Assembly: GCF_013280595.1 (NCBI RefSeq)
Contig: NZ_JAAATY010000013.1
Coordinates: forward strand, 124,001 to 188,000
Direction of reading: 5' to 3'
Length of the DNA stretch: 64,000 nucleotides
Source: Kibdelosporangium persicum
GTDB taxonomy: Bacteria; Actinomycetota; Actinomycetes; Mycobacteriales; Pseudonocardiaceae
Shown here: positions 17,302 through 25,215 of the stretch, in pieces
How the letters are laid out: each line of letters begins with the position of its first letter
Position numbering within the stretch: position 1 is the stretch's first letter
Translations under genes and position numbers: made by a program
The notes under the pieces: model-generated
Seen by the model: the letters and a program-made list of their open reading frames with translations, nothing else
Told to the model about the DNA's origin: nothing
Databases searched by the model: none

Positions 17302-18778
17302 CGTCGGCCTCCACGAGCATCGCGGCTACCGCCTTGCGGTCGACCTTCCCGTTGCCGTTCAAGGGAAGACGGTCGGCCACCAGGCAACGGCCGGGGATCT
17401 TGAACTCCTCGATCTCCTGGCGCATCCCGGCGAGGACGTGCTGCGGCGCGTGTTCGGTCACGACCACGAGCACCGCCGCGCGCCCATCCTTGGGCGGCAA
17501 CACAACGGCGGACTGCACGCCGGGGACCCGCCGCGCCGCCGCTTCCACCTCGGTCGCGCTGACCCGCAGCCCTCGTTCCTTGTAGATGTCGTCGAGCCTG
17601 CCGACGAAGTGCAGGTGCCCGGACTCGTCCAGCCAGCCGTGGTCCCCGGTGCGCAGTTCCGGGAACAGCCCGTCCCGGCGGACGAACCTCTGCGCGGTCA
17701 TTTCGGGCTGCCGCCAGTAGCCGGACATCACGTTCGGCCCGCGGACCGTGATCTCGCCGATCTCGCCCACGCCCAGGCGGTTTCCCGATCCGTCCACAGT
17801 GAACACTTCGGTACCGGGCAGCGGCACGCCGCACGTCCCAGGGTTCGCCAGATCGGCGTCCGGCGGGGCGATGGTGGCGCGTTTGCACTCCGTCAGGCCG
17901 AACATCAACTGCACCGACAGGCCCGGTATCGCGGCACGCAACGCCGACAACACCGAAGCGGGCATGGCGGCGCCGGTGTTGGTCAGCAGGCGCAGCGCGG
18001 GTTTCGGCCCTTTGTGCCTGGGCAACAGCCTGGCGAGCGCCTCGGCCACGGCAGGAACCGCGGGCAGCACCGTCGTGCCTGCCGTGACGAGCTTGCGGAC
18101 CAGGGAAGGACCGACTTCGGCCGGGCGGCCCAGCCAGATCCGGGCGCCCGACGCGGCACCGAGGAACAACTGGTACATGCCGTAGTCGAAGGACAGGGGG
18201 AGCGGGCAGTAGACGACGTCCGTTTCGGCGTAACGCAGCATCGACTGGATGGCGTTCACCGCGAAGACGACCGGCTGGTGCGTGCTGACCACGGCCTTCG
18301 GCGCGGACGTCGTTCCGGAGGTGTAGAGCAGGAACAACGGGTCCACGGCCACCGGCTCGGGCCCGGTGTCCACGTCCCCGCGCTCCCGCAACGCCGGGTC
18401 GGTGACCTCCTCGATGCTCGCCACCCGGATGCCTCTGGCCTTCGCGGGTGTGGTGAGCTCGCCGGAGATCAGGAGCACCGGTTCGCAGTCGTCGAGGACG
18501 TGCGCCAGCGACGGTTCGGTGGTCTGTTCGTGCAGCACCGAGATGACCGCACCGATCCTCGACGCCGCGTAGATCAGCACCGGGTGCAAGACCGACGACG
18601 GGCTCAGCAGCACAATCCGGTCGCCCCGCCGTACACCCGTGTCCCGCAACCAGCGAGCTGTGCGGCGACTGGCCGCCGTCAACTCGCGATGCGTGAGGGT
18701 GGTGTCGCCGCCGGTGATCGCGGGACCGTCCGGCCAGCGCACGGCGGCCGTGTCGATGATGTGGTGCAGCAGAGTCAT
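17294..18778 (-). CDS. VinN-like aspartate-activating AMP ligase
   Basis: The 494-residue enzyme has LLYTSGTTSAPKAV (A3), FGLTECKRATI (A5), LRTGDHGWLD (A7), GRLDDIYKERGLRVS (A8) and LPLNGNGKVDRKA (A10). In the A5 region Lys299-Arg300 follows GLTEC. From memory, VinN uses a Lys-Arg pair at this place to bind an acidic amino acid that it activates through the beta-carboxylate. This fits the published finding that one azicemicin adenylating enzyme is aspartate-specific. The ATG at 18778 overlaps the upstream stop (ATGA) and replaces an earlier in-frame start that would lie inside the upstream gene. Confidence 0.82.
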   Translation of the reverse strand: MTLLHHIIDTAAVRWPDGPAITGGDTTLTHRELTAASRRTARWLRDTGVRRGDRIVLLSPSSVLHPVLIYAASRIGAVISVLHEQTTEPSLAHVLDDCEPVLLISGELTTPAKARGIRVASIEEVTDPALRERGDVDTGPEPVAVDPLFLLYTSGTTSAPKAVVSTHQPVVFAVNAIQSMLRYAETDVVYCPLPLSFDYGMYQLFLGAASGARIWLGRPAEVGPSLVRKLVTAGTTVLPAVPAVAEALARLLPRHKGPKPALRLLTNTGAAMPASVLSALRAAIPGLSVQLMFGLTECKRATIAPPDADLANPGTCGVPLPGTEVFTVDGSGNRLGVGEIGEITVRGPNVMSGYWRQPEMTAQRFVRRDGLFPELRTGDHGWLDESGHLHFVGRLDDIYKERGLRVSATEVEAAARRVPGVQSAVVLPPKDGRAAVLVVVTEHAPQHVLAGMRQEIEEFKIPGRCLVADRLPLNGNGKVDRKAVAAMLVEADGG

Positions 18779-19893
18779 GCGCGAACTCCGGTCTGCTTGG
18801 CGATCCGGCACAGGTCGTCGACCCGGTGCAGGTTCTCGGGGACCAGGTCGGCGGGATCGAGCTCGACGCCGAGCTCGTCCTCCAGCCGCTCGAGGATCTC
18901 CACCAGCCGGAACGAGCTGAACCGCGGCAACGCGGTGAACTCAAGGCCGTTGAGCAGCTTGGCCTCGGTCACGCCGAGCACCGCTCCGGCGATCGCGGCG
19001 ACCGCGCGGCGAAGCGCCTCGCCGATCAACGGGCCACTGTGGACATCCTGGCCGGTGGACGGTTCGGCGAACACCACACGGTCGGCGGCCAGCATCTCGC
19101 CGAGCCTGCTCACCAGCCATGGCGGCTCGTCCCGGCCACGCAGAACCCGTCGATACGCCAGGTAGGTCTGTTCGGACAACGAATCCCAGGCACGCAGGTG
19201 ACCGGCGAGATCGTCGGCGGGACGGCCGTTCAGTCGCCGGAACTTGGCGTGCAGCTTGCGTGACCGCGTCAGCAGCCACGTCTCCAACGTCAGCCGCTCC
19301 ACGGCTCGGGTCCGGTTCGGATTCCGTTCGTACGCGGCGAGGTAACCGTCGACGGCGACGTCGTTGATCGACGGTGTGAGACGGGGCAGCCCGGTGAAGG
19401 TGGGCTCGAAGTGGAACACCTCGGCCTTGGGCAGGCACAGCTGTTCCGGGCTGAGCTTCCACTTGCCGGGAGTGGCCGTGCCCCAAGGCGTTTCGTTCGC
19501 GTACGCGTCGACGACCGTGCAGTCCGGCGCCAGCAGGAAACTGTGCTCCATGTGCTGATGCCCGTGATACGGCGCCCACGGCAGTTCGTAGGCGTCAGCG
19601 ACCACGTAAACGAGGTCACGGCCGCTCGACCACTCGAACAACTCCGGTCCGGTGACGGTGGCCCGGTCTCGTGCCACCAGGCCGAGCACGTCCTCGGCCG
19701 TGGCGATCTGCTCGGCCAGGGTCGGCTCGACGGTGGGCAGGTCACCGGGCCGGTGCCGCCAGTGGAAGTTCAGCTGCGCGCCCAGGTTCAGGTGGGCGTC
19801 CGGGCCGTAGTGGTGGTCGGCGAGCACCGCGAGGTTGGTCTGCACGCAGTCCATCAGGTCGGCGTGCACGGACTCCGGCGACGGTGTGGCCAT
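18775..19893 (-). CDS. BtrH-N-like domain fused to a C-terminal acyl carrier domain
   Basis: The 372-residue protein has two parts. Residues 1-290 repeat the BtrH-like pattern: Cys16 in MDCVQTNLAVL, ELPWAPYHGHQHMEHSF with His117, and Asp129 in TVVDAYAN. Residues about 300-372 look like a carrier domain, with LPRFSSFRLVEILERLEDEL in place of the usual GLDSLxxVEL, leaving Ser327 as the candidate phosphopantetheine site. A transferase carrying its own acyl carrier would be unusual. It is translated first after the methyltransferase, with AGGAGAG ahead of the ATG, and is coupled to the aspartate ligase. Either a self-loading aminoacyl transferase or a docking partner for the decarboxylase set is possible. 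Confidence 0.65.
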   Translation of the reverse strand: MATPSPESVHADLMDCVQTNLAVLADHHYGPDAHLNLGAQLNFHWRHRPGDLPTVEPTLAEQIATAEDVLGLVARDRATVTGPELFEWSSGRDLVYVVADAYELPWAPYHGHQHMEHSFLLAPDCTVVDAYANETPWGTATPGKWKLSPEQLCLPKAEVFHFEPTFTGLPRLTPSINDVAVDGYLAAYERNPNRTRAVERLTLETWLLTRSRKLHAKFRRLNGRPADDLAGHLRAWDSLSEQTYLAYRRVLRGRDEPPWLVSRLGEMLAADRVVFAEPSTGQDVHSGPLIGEALRRAVAAIAGAVLGVTEAKLLNGLEFTALPRFSSFRLVEILERLEDELGVELDPADLVPENLHRVDDLCRIAKQTGVRA

Positions 19894-19902
19894 TGTTCTC
19901 TC

Positions 19903-20931
19903 CTAACTCCGGGTGGCTGGGACGGCTTCGATCAGGTGGTCGTCTGACTCGCCCACCCGGACCGCGTGCCGCGGCTGGAAACCAGCCGCCGTGAGTAAGG
20001 CGTGGAACTCGGCCTCGGTGCGTTCCATGCCGCCGAAGTTGACCAGCATGTTGATGTCCATCAGGTAGTCGTCCGGCGGGGACTGCGGATCGACGTGCGC
20101 GGGCAGGACCGACTCGACGAGCAGCACCCGGCCGTGACCGGGCACCGCGCGCCGGCAGTTGGCCAGGATCGCGGCCGCCCGTTTGTCGTCCCAGTCGTGC
20201 AGGATGTTCTTGAGCAGGTAGACGTCGCCGTCGCCGGGTACTTCGGCGAAGAAGTCGCCGGAGCGGATCTCGCACCGGTCCGCGACGCCTGCCGCGGTGA
20301 GGACTTCGTGGGCTTGGGCGACGCCGTCCTCGCTGTCGTACACGATCCCGCGGAGATCCGGTTCCGCCGCGAGGATCGAGGCGAGCAACGTCCCGTTCCC
20401 GCCGCCGACGTCGACCACGGTGCCGAACCGGGAGAAGTCGTACTGCTTGGTGATCGCGTCGGCGATCTCCTGGGTGCCTTCCCCCATCGACGCGTGGAAC
20501 ATCGCGGACAGCTCGGGGTCGGCCGCGATGTGGGTGAAGAAGTCCGTGCCGTGGATGCGGGGGAACGCCGACTGTCCAGTGCGGACACTCCAGTCCAGGT
20601 CACGCCAGCCGGACAGGATCGTCTCGTCCGTGCTCACCCGCACGATGGCGTACAGTGAGCCGGGAACGTCCCGGCGCAGCAATGACCCCGCCGCGGTCAG
20701 TTTGTAGTGTCCTGCCGTGGTCTCGGTCGTGAGGCCGATCGCGGTCAATGCCCGCAGCAGACGGCGCAGCGACGGCTCGTGCACACCGATGTCCGCTGCC
20801 AGGTCCACTGTGGAGCGGGTGTGGTCCGCGAGCCGCTCCGGCAGGTCGAGCCGGATGGCCGCGACGACCAATGAGGTGCTCGTGTAGCCCCACACCAGCC
20901 GCATCAGCGCCTGCCCTGGATCCTGCTGCAT
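19903..20931 (-). CDS. O-methyltransferase, plant-COMT-like (Methyltransf_2) family
   Basis: The 342-residue protein has the dimerisation and winged-helix N-terminus (LRRLLRALTAIGLTTE) and a SAM domain with VVDVGGGNGTLLASIL, SGDFFAEVPGDGDVYLL and KNILHDWDD, where the His is the usual catalytic base. Members methylate phenolic hydroxyls of aromatic polyketides, although a few methylate nitrogen. It is the first gene of the starter operon, separated by 9 bp from the next. A methyl group on the aromatic core or on the aziridine nitrogen would both fit azicemicin-type products. Confidence 0.88.
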   Translation of the reverse strand: MQQDPGQALMRLVWGYTSTSLVVAAIRLDLPERLADHTRSTVDLAADIGVHEPSLRRLLRALTAIGLTTETTAGHYKLTAAGSLLRRDVPGSLYAIVRVSTDETILSGWRDLDWSVRTGQSAFPRIHGTDFFTHIAADPELSAMFHASMGEGTQEIADAITKQYDFSRFGTVVDVGGGNGTLLASILAAEPDLRGIVYDSEDGVAQAHEVLTAAGVADRCEIRSGDFFAEVPGDGDVYLLKNILHDWDDKRAAAILANCRRAVPGHGRVLLVESVLPAHVDPQSPPDDYLMDINMLVNFGGMERTEAEFHALLTAAGFQPRHAVRVGESDDHLIEAVPATRS

Positions 20932-21117
20932 CTCCTGGCCTCCCTTGGCGATCCGCCCGTGTCAGCCAGCTTGGGCGGGGTACCGAAAAATGTTCAACAC
21001 CCGGTGCGCCAGGAAAGTGACAGGACTGTGTGAGACGTTGGTCAACACTACAAATGTCCTGGGATTGCCCGGCCGTGCGCTCGACGCGGGCGAAACGGCT
21101 CGGTTAGAAACGATGAC
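20932..21117. promoter_or_regulatory. Divergent promoter region between starter operon and cyclase operon
   Basis: These 186 bases separate two divergent operons. TCAACAC occurs twice (20994-21000 and 21042-21048), CTTGGCG at 20944-20950 matches a heptamer seen in the array before the P450 gene, and TGTCA and TGACA motifs lie at 20960 and about 21018. No clear -35/-10 pair was settled. Confidence 0.5.
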
Positions 21118-21915
21118 ATGACCGGCAATCCAACGACCACGCTGAACACCGAGGTCCCGCATTCCGCGAGGGTGTACGACTACATGCTCGGCGGGACGGA
21201 CAACTTCGCGGCCGACCGCAAGGTCGGCGACGACCTGATCGCCGCCATGCCGTGGATCCGCGGCGTGGTCCGGGCGAACCGCGCGTTCCTGCAGCGGGCG
21301 GTGCGGTTCGCGGCCGAGTCGGGCGTCGGGCAGTTCCTCGACCTCGGCGCGGGCCTGCCGACCTCGCCGAGCACGCACGAGGTGGCCAGGCAGGTGATCC
21401 CGGACGCCCGGGTGGCCTATGTGGACACCGATCCGATTCTGCTCGACCACGCCCGTAAGCTGCTGGGCGGCGGCACCGGCGGCACCGCGGTCGTGCGGGC
21501 CGACGTGCGTGACCCGGCCGCCACGCTGAGCCTGCCGGAGCTGCGGCGGACCATCGACTTCGACAAGCCGGTCGCCGTGATGCTGATCGGCCTGATGCAC
21601 CTGTTCCACGACGCCGACGACCCGTACGGCATGGTCGCGAAGTACCTCGCCGCGGTGCCGTCCGGCAGCATGCTGCTGTTCTCCCAGTTCACCGCGGACT
21701 TCACCCCGGAGACCGCCGGGGAGTTGCAGCGGATCTCCAGCGAGGCGGGCGAACCGGTGGCGATGCGCACCGGTGCCGAGATCGCCCGGTTCTTCGACGG
21801 CCTGGACCTGGTCGAGCCCGGTCTGGTGCAGATGCCGCACTGGCGTCCGGACGGCGAGCCGCCTGCCGGCTCGGACCACGTTTTCCTGTACGCGGGTGTC
21901 GCCCGCAAGCCCTGA
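21118..21915 (+). CDS. SAM-dependent methyltransferase, DUF574/Methyltransf_19 family
   Basis: The 265-residue protein begins with the family motif HSARVYDYMLGGTDNFAADR and has FLDLGAGLPTSPSTHEVARQ and VAYVDTDPILLDHARKLL. It is a clear paralogue of the protein at 9521. It heads the plus-strand operon with the TcmI-type cyclase and the acyltransferase, so it is more likely than its paralogue to act in the pathway, for example as the N-methyltransferase of an azicemicin-type aziridine. No good ribosome binding site precedes the ATG. Confidence 0.8.
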   Translation: MTGNPTTTLNTEVPHSARVYDYMLGGTDNFAADRKVGDDLIAAMPWIRGVVRANRAFLQRAVRFAAESGVGQFLDLGAGLPTSPSTHEVARQVIPDARVAYVDTDPILLDHARKLLGGGTGGTAVVRADVRDPAATLSLPELRRTIDFDKPVAVMLIGLMHLFHDADDPYGMVAKYLAAVPSGSMLLFSQFTADFTPETAGELQRISSEAGEPVAMRTGAEIARFFDGLDLVEPGLVQMPHWRPDGEPPAGSDHVFLYAGVARKP

Positions 21916-21930
21916 GAGGAAAGGAATCGG

Positions 21931-22257
21931 ATGTACACCACACTGATCGTCGGGCGGATGAACCCGGACGAGAAGGAGCTGATCGCCGGTCACTTCGCGG
22001 AGTTCGACAAGAGCGAGATGCCGCACCTGATGGGCACCCGGCGGCGGGAGCTGTTCAACTACAACGACCTGTACTTCCACCTGCAGCAGTTCGACGACGA
22101 CCACGACTCGGGCAAGGCCATCCGCAACGCGATGGACCACCCGCTGTTCGTCGACATCAGCAACAAGCTGGTCGCGATGATCGACCCCTACGACCCGAAG
22201 ACGTGGAAGCAGCCGACCGACGCGATCGCCAAGGCGTTCTACCGCTGGCAGCCCTGA
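21931..22257 (+). CDS. TcmI-type polyketide cyclase
   Basis: The 108-residue protein matches the small ferredoxin-like polyketide cyclases in length and pattern: MYTTLIVGRMNPDEK, LMGTRRRELFNYNDLYFHL and a C-terminus KAFYRWQP. Members close later rings of poly-beta-keto chains. With the aromatase/cyclase at 29677 it should set the fold of the aromatic core. AAAGGAA precedes the ATG, and the acyltransferase gene starts 3 bp after its stop. Confidence 0.92.
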   Translation: MYTTLIVGRMNPDEKELIAGHFAEFDKSEMPHLMGTRRRELFNYNDLYFHLQQFDDDHDSGKAIRNAMDHPLFVDISNKLVAMIDPYDPKTWKQPTDAIAKAFYRWQP

Positions 22258-22259
22258 GC

Positions 22260-23228
22260 ATGACCAGCCCGATCGCTCTGCTGCTGCCTGGGCAGGGCGC
22301 GCAGTACCCCGGCATGGCCGTGGAACTCTACGGCGCCGAACCGGTCTTCACCGCGGCCATGGACGAGTTCTTCTCGCTCATGGGCGCGGTGGGGGCCGGA
22401 CTGCGGGCCGACTGGCTCAGCGATCACCCCGTGGTCCCTCTCGACGACGCGTCGCGCGCGCAGCCGTTGCTCTTCGCCATCGGCTACGCGCTCGGCCGCG
22501 CGCTGATCGCGCGCGGCATCGTCCCTTCTGTCCTGATCGGACACAGCGTCGGCGAGCTGGCCGCGGCCGCCCTGGCGGGGGTGTACGACCCGCCGGGCGC
22601 GGCCCGGATCATCCTGGCCAGGTACGAGGCGATGGCGACCGCACCAGCCGGTGGCCTGCTCGCGGTCTCGGCCGCGGCCGGGGACGTGGAACGCCACCTG
22701 GACGCCCGGAGCCACGAAGGCGGAGTGGGCATCGCGGCGATCAACGCGCCGGGGATCACGGTGCTGGCAGGCCCGGAAGCCGAACTCGTCCGGATCAGGG
22801 AAGTGCTGGCGGGCAACGGGATCAGCGCCATGCGGGTCGGTTCCCGGCAGCCCTTCCACTGCCCGGCGGTGGCCGCGGCGGGTGAGAAGTTCGAGGCCGG
22901 CTTCGCCGGCGTGACACTGCGCCCGCCGCGAATCCCGATCGTCTCGACCCGCACCGCCCGGGTGGTCACGCCGGAAGAAGCCGTCACACCGGGTTTCTGG
23001 GCACGGCAACTCGACGCGCCGGTGCTGTTCTGGCCGGCCCTGGACACCCTGCTCAGCGCGGGGGCGTACACCGTGGTGGAAGCGGGCCCAGGAAAAGGAC
23101 TGTCCATGCTGGCCAGGAAACACCCGGCCGTCCGTGCCAAGCGAAGCACGGTGGTCTCACTCTCGCCGTCACGTGCCAGCGGCACCCTCACAGCATGGCA
23201 TGCCGGTCTCGACCACCTGACCACGTAA
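22260..23228 (+). CDS. Stand-alone acyltransferase (MAT-like fold, VinK-type role)
   Basis: The 322-residue protein has the acyltransferase signatures LLLPGQGAQYPGMA, IGHSVGEL with nucleophile Ser96, and RQPFHCPAV with His200. Most type II PKS clusters have no dedicated acyltransferase because they borrow FabD. In vicenistatin, VinK of this fold transfers the protected aminoacyl starter from the small ACP to the PKS ACP. The presence of this gene beside a full VinN/O/L-like set suggests the same task, though malonyl loading cannot be excluded. The ATG at 22260 is used because the cyclase stops at 22257. Confidence 0.82.
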   Translation: MTSPIALLLPGQGAQYPGMAVELYGAEPVFTAAMDEFFSLMGAVGAGLRADWLSDHPVVPLDDASRAQPLLFAIGYALGRALIARGIVPSVLIGHSVGELAAAALAGVYDPPGAARIILARYEAMATAPAGGLLAVSAAAGDVERHLDARSHEGGVGIAAINAPGITVLAGPEAELVRIREVLAGNGISAMRVGSRQPFHCPAVAAAGEKFEAGFAGVTLRPPRIPIVSTRTARVVTPEEAVTPGFWARQLDAPVLFWPALDTLLSAGAYTVVEAGPGKGLSMLARKHPAVRAKRSTVVSLSPSRASGTLTAWHAGLDHLTT

Positions 23229-23242
23229 CCTTCCCCCACCTC

Positions 23243-23294
23243 CCCCTCGTGAGTGTTTATCCGGGTTCTAACCCTGATAAACACTCACGAGGGG
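23243..23294. repeat. Dispersed palindrome, copy 3
   Basis: Arms 23243-23261 and 23276-23294 pair perfectly over 19 bp; the loop GGGTTCTAACCC is itself self-complementary. It lies between convergent genes and is followed on the plus strand by TTTT, consistent with an intrinsic terminator. Confidence 0.9.
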
Positions 23295-23297
23295 TTT

Positions 23298-24380
23298 TCA
23301 GCGGGACAGGATGGTGCGGAGGGTTTTGGCCATGGCTTCGGCCGCGTCGGTGACCGGTCCTGGGCTGCGCCACGCCACGAAGCCGTCCGGGCGGACGAGC
23401 AACGCCCCGTCCGGCGTGATGCCGTGAGCCGCTTCGAGGTCCGTCTCGCTGTGCAGGTGAGTACCGAAGCGATACGCCTGCACCGGCAGGCCGTGGGTGG
23501 TGTGCTGCCAAGTTCCGTTGGAGCCGATCAGGGCGACGAAGTCACGGCCGTAGAGGTCCAGCGTCGAGATCGGCCGGCCGATGAACGTGACACGGACGTG
23601 TGGCGCCCGGCTGCCGGGCTGCCCGCGGAGCTGGTGGGCAAGCAGCGGCGTGTTGTCGCCCGGGTCGACCACGGCATCCGAGGAGTACCGGTAGCCGAGA
23701 ACCATGGCCTCCGCTGGAGCCTTGGGCGGCACGGTGTCCGGGTGCCGTTCGGTCTGGTACGTGTCCACCAGCGTCGGCCCTGCCAGGCCTTTGACCACGG
23801 CGGCCAGTTTCCACGCCAGATTCTGGGCGTCTTGCAGGAAGATGTTCCCGTCGTCATGCGGCATGGTGTTGGCCGACTTGCCCACCAGGAACACCTTCCC
23901 GGCCCGGCACGTCCGATCACCCGCTGCCAGACCGAGCGCGACGCGGGTGCCGCTGTCCGGGCCGTCCGCGGCGACCAGGTAGTCGGCATGGATCTCGTAG
24001 TCGCCGTCCCCGTCCACAACGGTGGCGGTCACTCCATCCGCGCCCTGGCTGAACGAGCGCAACGACGTACCGAAGCACATCGTGACACCGAGCGCTTCGG
24101 CCCGGTCCCGCAGGACGGCTTCAACACCGGCGAAAGAAACGGCCGTACACGGACTGGCTTCCGTGGACGGCCCGGCAGCACACTGCCGCATGATGGTGTA
24201 TTCGAGACCGATCTGACGTAGCAGCTCCATCGTCCGTGGGTTCAGCGTGCGCCGCGTGCCGGGCGGCAGTTGCGGTTCACGTTCCACGACGACACAGCGA
24301 ACGCCGTGCCAGGCGAGGAACACCGCTGCCGACAGGCCGCTCAGGGCACCGCCGACGACAAGGACCTGGGTGCGTGGCAT
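23298..24380 (-). CDS. Shortened FAD-hydroxylase-like protein with missing substrate-binding region
   Basis: The 360-residue protein aligns with aromatic hydroxylases of the PHBH fold but lacks much of the middle. The dinucleotide motif is GGALSG, the DG motif is present (YLVAADGPDSGTR, Gly140), and the next motif, normally LAGDAAH, is FLVGKSANTMPHDDG with Lys168 in place of Asp. Only about 27 residues separate these motifs, against about 119 in the cluster hydroxylase at 28294, so about 90 residues of the substrate domain are gone. It is the last gene of the PKS operon. It may be inactive, structural, or a divergent enzyme; the frame itself is intact. Confidence 0.75.
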   Translation of the reverse strand: MPRTQVLVVGGALSGLSAAVFLAWHGVRCVVVEREPQLPPGTRRTLNPRTMELLRQIGLEYTIMRQCAAGPSTEASPCTAVSFAGVEAVLRDRAEALGVTMCFGTSLRSFSQGADGVTATVVDGDGDYEIHADYLVAADGPDSGTRVALGLAAGDRTCRAGKVFLVGKSANTMPHDDGNIFLQDAQNLAWKLAAVVKGLAGPTLVDTYQTERHPDTVPPKAPAEAMVLGYRYSSDAVVDPGDNTPLLAHQLRGQPGSRAPHVRVTFIGRPISTLDLYGRDFVALIGSNGTWQHTTHGLPVQAYRFGTHLHSETDLEAAHGITPDGALLVRPDGFVAWRSPGPVTDAAEAMAKTLRTILSR

Positions 24381-25205
24381 CTACTCCTCCTCCAGCAACG
24401 CGCGGACGGCCGGGACGACCTCGGCGGCGAACATGTCGATCTGCCTGGCGTGATCGTCCCGCGGCCAGTAGACGAATCCGTTCATCCCGCACTTCTCGGC
24501 AAGCTGCACGATCTGGTCCGTCCACTGCGCCACCGAGCCGTGGAACGGCTCGGCCGAGGGCGGACCGATGATCCCGGCGAGGTTGTAGACCTTCCTGATC
24601 GATCCGGGCGCGCGGCCGGCGAGCGTGGCGGCGGTGTCGATCCGTGCGGAGGCCCGTGGCAGCCGGTCGAGTCCCAGGTGCAGCAAGGACGGCTGCCAGC
24701 CGTCCGCCTTGGTGCCGACCAGATCGAGCATCCGGGGCCCGTTCGCGCCCAGCCAGATCTCCAGCCGGGGGCTCGGGCGCGGGCCGAAGTGCTCGGACGT
24801 CCACAGCGAACGGATCAGGTCGATCGCGTCGCTCAGCGCGTCCACCGCTTCGGCCGGGGTGCGGCGCGGACCGCCCATCGACACGATGTCGTCCCAGAAC
24901 GCGCCCGCGCCAAGCCCGAGACGCAGCCTGCCGCCGGTGAGGCAGTCCAGGCTGGCCGCGGACTTGGCGAGCATCGCGGGCGGCCGCAACGGCAGATTGG
25001 CCACGGTGGGGACAAAAGCGACGCGGCTCGTTCCGGCCGCGAGGTACGTCAACAGTGTCCACGTGTCGTAGTACGCCGGACGGTACGGGTGGTCCTGAAT
25101 GGTCACCAGGTCGAGACCGGCCTGGTCGATCCGGGCCGCCAGCCGCAGGGACTCGTGCGGATCGGCATGGGTGGGATTGACGTTCGCGCCGAAGATCAGG
25201 TCCAC
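24381..25205 (-). CDS. Luciferase-like flavin-dependent monooxygenase
   Basis: The 274-residue protein begins DLIFGANVNPTHADPHES and has the luciferase-like motifs TIQDHPYRPAYYDTW, FVPTVANLPLRPPAML and CLTGGRLRLGLGAGAFWDD. The GTG at 25205 is chosen because GAGGAG lies six bases upstream. It follows the FMN reductase by 10 bp and directly abuts the shortened FAD gene. With the reductase it forms a likely two-component flavin monooxygenase for oxidation of the polyketide. F420 use cannot be excluded. Confidence 0.82.
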   Translation of the reverse strand: MDLIFGANVNPTHADPHESLRLAARIDQAGLDLVTIQDHPYRPAYYDTWTLLTYLAAGTSRVAFVPTVANLPLRPPAMLAKSAASLDCLTGGRLRLGLGAGAFWDDIVSMGGPRRTPAEAVDALSDAIDLIRSLWTSEHFGPRPSPRLEIWLGANGPRMLDLVGTKADGWQPSLLHLGLDRLPRASARIDTAATLAGRAPGSIRKVYNLAGIIGPPSAEPFHGSVAQWTDQIVQLAEKCGMNGFVYWPRDDHARQIDMFAAEVVPAVRALLEEE

Positions 25206-25215
25206 GTCGCACTCC

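Noticed and set aside
20991-21048. TCAACAC direct repeats as an operator.
   Set aside because: Only two copies at 48 bp distance, not helically compelling and not found in other cluster promoters, so not reported as a finding.
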